Assembly (NCBI GenBank): GCA_034008185.1
Contig: CM067081.1
Span: 23,744,806 to 23,808,805, forward strand
Direction of reading: 5' to 3'
Length of the DNA stretch: 64,000 nucleotides
Source: Gorsachius magnificus
Lineage: Eukaryota > Chordata > Aves > Pelecaniformes > Ardeidae
The notes below the pieces were generated by a model, which saw nothing but the letters and a program-made list of their open reading frames with translations, was not told where the DNA came from and did no database searches. Both the position numbers and the translations under genes were made by a program. Below are positions 60,213-64,000 of the stretch, one piece after another. Numbering within the stretch: the first letter of the stretch is position 1; each line of letters starts with the position of its first letter.

Positions 60213-63200
60213 CTGCAAAGAGAAAACAAAAATAATTTCAAATACTATAATACATTGTAAAAAAAAAAAGTAATCTAACCTATAATACTACATTTACACA
60301 ATGATTAGCATGCAATATAATGAATAGCACAGTACCTGTTTATAGATTGATTATTTTTAAAACACAATACATACAATAAGATTTTATAAGATTATATGAC
60401 ATTGTATTATGCTATAATAAAATACAGTACATTACTCTATGTTTATAAGAACTCACATTACAGTAATTGCTAATACAAAGGAATTGCATATTCAAAGACT
60501 CCAGCTTTTTGTAATTTTACCTTCAATATTCCTCAAACAACCCTTGTTACATTTTAAGCCAGAACTTATTTCTAAAGATACAGTCTCACCAGTACCCTTG
60601 ACAGAGAAGTTTCAATGGAGACAAGAGAACTATTCTCTTGAACGTGCATTCACAAGAGCTGCCGCTTGTACTGTAAGTATCTCCTTCAGCACGGGGTATG
60701 GCAAAAGGACACCGGGCCTATTTTAATCTCTCAGAAATCAGTAGTAAAGCAGTCTTTGACTGAGGAACAACATCCCATGTTCCCTCCTCACAGGAGATCA
60801 TTTTTCTTCCTAAATAATCCTACTGAGAGGGTTACAAAGAAACAATTCACTGACTAGCACATTGTGCAAGTAAACAGATCAGGATTTCCTCTGACATCCC
60901 AGTGTAAAAAGTTAATAACAACAACAATCGCAAATGTGAAACGCAGCATTAAAAAACTACCAACTCACAGATACGCGATGGCCGGTCACAAGTGGTATTC
61001 CCCAGGGCTCACTTTTGGGGCCAGTTCTGTTTAATATCTTTACCAATGATCTGGATGAGGGGACTGAGCGCACCCTCCATAAATTTGCAGGTGACGCAAA
61101 ATTGGGTGGGAGTGTCGATCTGCTCGAGGGGAGGAGGGCTCTGCAAAGGGACCTGGACAGGCTGGATCGATGGGCTGAGGCCAACTGTATGAGGTTCAAC
61201 AAGGCCAAGTGCCAGGTCCTGCACTTGGGTCACAACAACCCCATGCAACGCTTCAGGCTTGGGGAAGAGTGGCTGGAAAGCTGCCCAGCGGAAAAGGACC
61301 TGGAGGTGCTGGTTGACAGCCGGCTGAATATGAGCCAGGAGTGCGCCCGGGTGGCCAAAAGGGCCAATGGCATCCTGGCTTGTATCAGGAATAGTGTGGC
61401 CAGTGGGAGTAGGGAAGTCATCCTTCCTCTGTACTCTGCACTGGTGAGGCTGCACCTTGAATACTGTGTTCAGTTTTGGGCCCCTCACTACGGGAAGGAC
61501 ATTGAGGTGCTGGAACATGTCCAGAGAAGGGCAACAAAGCTGGTGAAGGGTCTGGAGCCCAAGTCTGATGAGGAGCGGCTGAGGGAGCTGGGGTTGTTTA
61601 GCCTGGAGAAGAGGAAGCTGAGGGGAGACCTTATCGCCCTCTACAACTGCCTGACAGGAGGCTGCAGTGAGGTGGGTGTTGGTCTCTTCTCCCAGGTAAC
61701 AGGATGAGGGGAAATGGCCTCAAGTTGTGCCAGGGGAGGTTTAGGTTGGACATTACGAAAAATTTCTTCACCAAAAGGGTTGTCAAGCATTGGAATGGGC
61801 TGCCCAATGAAGTGGTCAAGTCACCGCTTTGGAGTCTTTTACTCTCTTCCCTTATGGTGTCTGACTACCTTAGGATTCAGGATGTCCTGTCCACTAGCCA
61901 GCACTGTAGTCACCCTGGAAGGGTCAAACCCATGAAGACTGAGCAAACCGAGAGTGGAAAATGGTATTCTGATCCTTAACTCCTCCCCTGCTGACAAAGA
62001 GAACTCTATGTAGTGGCAGGAATTGCTTCTTTACTGGGGTCATCAGGTTCAAAGACAAGAGCCTCAAAGAAATGCTAATAAATTAGAAATAAAACTAGGT
62101 GTTATTACATATCATCTCAACCCACATTAACCATACAATACAATTGTATACATACAAAAATATAATTGCCAAACCATAATGAAGTGTTAAACTGGAGGAA
62201 TAAAACAACAAAGACTTGGGTTTCGTTGTTTTGGAAGTAGATGTGCAGCATAAAGAACATGGCTAGACATCCAGATACTGCAAATGACCATGACCTTGCA
62301 GACATAAATGACTTGTCTACTGACAAGAAGACTAAAAGACAAAAGTACAGAAAAACTCCATTTAGAGTGTAAAGCACTCAATTGCCCACTTCATGTTTTT
62401 ATAAAGTCAGCGGAAAGGAATATAGAAAATGATAGGTCAAACCCACAGCAGCTTTAAAATCATGTAACTATTCAAATCAATGGAACTACATAAATTTGAA
62501 GAGAAAGGTCTACGTTTTTAATCTGCAGATTCACTCTACTCTGAAAAAATGTTCACTGTGGATGAAAATAGTTCTTAAAATCACAGATTTCAAAAGTAAA
62601 AGAATGAAAATAAAGATGCAATTCTCTTATCCAAGGATTAAATTAAGAGAGAAGTATAGTGCCTGAGGCTGAACAATGTAGAGGACATGATAAACTGATA
62701 GGCTCATAAAATTAAAAAATATCACTGAGTAGCAAAGAAAAATGTATGGATTGGATAATAAGTAAACTGGATGATAAATAATGTTTAATGATTAACAATA
62801 CAGCTCTTCCTGAGCTAAAAAAAAAAGGATTATCCAAGCCAGTGATTGGAATGCTTCAGCTTGTATTTAAATTACCTTTGATCTAATTTTATTATAAAAT
62901 GACTAATTACCTTCAAATTGTAAGAAATAATTAATCTAAAACCTGCAAAGACCATCCAGTTTGAAGTATATTCTACTCTTTTGCAGGCTCCAAGTGATTT
63001 TTGTCTTCAATTTCCTTTTACATTTTGCTTTGAATAGGTGAGATCAGTAAAAACCTTCTCCGTTCTCAGAATGGAAGGATTTATACGAAATTAACGATTA
63101 AGGGAGGTGTTCTTCTAAAAGTTAATGCCAAACAGGGCCTGTTGGCAACACTCCTGACAGCAAAATTTACAGCACTTGTAAACATAAGCCAGTTAGGATG

Positions 63201-64000
63201 GTTTGGAAAATCCAGAACACTCACATATCCTCAGCAAAGGGCTTGAAACTGTGTTACTGGACCTACTCTTTTCCCCATACACAGGACTACTCATCACAGA
63301 GGCTGGGTTCCACTGAAGTTAATGGGTGTTTTCAGCATTTTACATTCTTATGGTATGGTAACAAGTGTGGCTATCAAAATGCAGGTGAGATGTCCAGACA
63401 AGAGCATGATTGCTCAAAAGCCCATGCCCGGTTGGCTATCATTGAAATGGAGGGAATGCAAGTTTGGCCAGAAAGGGAAACGAGGACGTTCTATTGGCCA
63501 TTATTCAACTACCATCTTCAAGGACTCGTGTTCTCAAATATCAAGTTAATTATCCTTTGCATCCTTTATGCCAAAAACCCCTGTAATGTGTGAATTCACC
63601 ACCACATCAATCAGAGATGCCATCTAAACTTCAGCTGAAATTAAGCACTCTGCTTCAGTGTTTTGAAAAAAGAAACATGAAATCTTATACCCTGAGCATA
63701 GGTGATCGCAATTTCAAAATAAGGCTGAATTTGGGGGGGCTTCTAGCAAATGCAAAGTGCAGAAAATTTTGTGGAATGTAGGTATCTTGATGGGCTCTGT
63801 GATTAGAACTGTATGCACCACGTGCGGTTTTCTTAGACTTGCTCCTTCTATTGACATGACACTGTATGACAAAATGCCCCCCCAGCACCAAACGGGGAGC
63901 TAATACTAAGGAAAACACTTTGGGGGAGTAACATACAAGCATTACTCAGACAGTAATTGGTTATTATCTCCAAATAAATTCCAGTGGGCGGCATACATTA
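60213..64000 (-). other. SLC46A3: SLC46A3 intron (5' side of the large exon)
   Basis: No minus-strand exon matching the expected N-terminal segment (first helix, then a QYVYRRIW-like stretch) was found, and no gene on the plus strand. The interval is AT-rich, contains a CR1 copy at 60,975-61,835, and otherwise only short chance frames. It is taken as intron because the upstream coding exon must lie further right. Confidence 0.65.
60975..61835 (+). mobile_element. CR1 LINE fragment, truncated at both ends, in an SLC46A3 intron
   Basis: The plus-strand frame reads [20 protein letters not shown], then [20 protein letters not shown], then [38 protein letters not shown] and [20 protein letters not shown], so it begins inside the reverse-transcriptase domain. 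The catalytic motif, normally FADD in CR1, is FAGD. The frame is open to 61,707, then shifts ([20 protein letters not shown] in another frame). The sequence leaves CR1 near 61,835, within the EVV(E/K)SP region, without the usual 3' UTR or tail. Truncation at the 3' end is unusual for a LINE and points to a later deletion. Antisense to SLC46A3. Confidence 0.93.

Noticed and set aside
62117..62377. Hydrophobic minus-strand frame that could be the missing first exon of SLC46A3
   Set aside because: The residues do not resemble the SLC46A3 N-terminus, and no donor of the required phase 0 ending in Gln follows it.
1..64000. CRISPR arrays, operons, tRNA or rRNA genes, endogenous retrovirus LTR pairs
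   Set aside because: The window is vertebrate nuclear DNA. I saw no array of spaced repeats, no convincing tRNA cloverleaf outside SINE relics, and no paired long terminal repeats or retroviral coding motifs.

Overview
The window is nuclear DNA from a bird. Two things show this. First, it carries many CR1 LINE copies of the avian kind, 5'-truncated and ending in ATTCTATG-type 3' tails. Second, three genes can be read by their products and lie in the order and orientation known from human 13q12.3: FLT1 (-), POMP (+), SLC46A3 (-). Coding sequence occupies only a small part of the 64 kb. I cannot name the species.

Layout. Positions 1 to about 2,960 are the start of FLT1 intron 1, and the rest of that gene runs off the left edge. 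FLT1 exon 1 (minus strand, signal peptide) and its TATA-containing promoter lie at about 2,965-3,290, inside a very GC-rich CpG island (about 1.74-3.87 kb). From 3.9 to 40.5 kb there is a gene-poor intergenic stretch. It holds an orphan CpG island (about 10.95-12.18 kb), MIR-like SINE relics, recent and ancient CR1 copies (one nested pair at 26-27 kb), microsatellites, small tandem duplications and a perfect 14-bp-arm hairpin at 36.5 kb.

POMP (proteasome maturation protein) is complete on the plus strand. It has six coding exons from 40,882 to 49,704, encodes 141 aa, and has a poly(A) signal at 50,135. Its CpG-island promoter has two CGGAAGTG ETS motifs, and there is an antioxidant-response-element match 137 bp into intron 1. 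SLC46A3 (lysosomal major-facilitator transporter) is on the minus strand, convergent with POMP. Three internal coding exons are placed (60,212-59,339; 58,916-58,833; 57,390-57,234). The first coding exon appears to lie beyond the right edge, and I could not place the short terminal coding exon.

The three genes are not an operon and have separate jobs: FLT1 is the VEGF receptor 1 at the cell surface, POMP assembles the 20S proteasome, and SLC46A3 is a lysosomal exporter. I found no clearly new biological system. The observations most worth checking are the NRF/MAF-type motifs near POMP (including a perfect palindromic MARE between POMP and SLC46A3), the orphan CpG island, the one-codon first exon of POMP, and the nested CR1 insertion.
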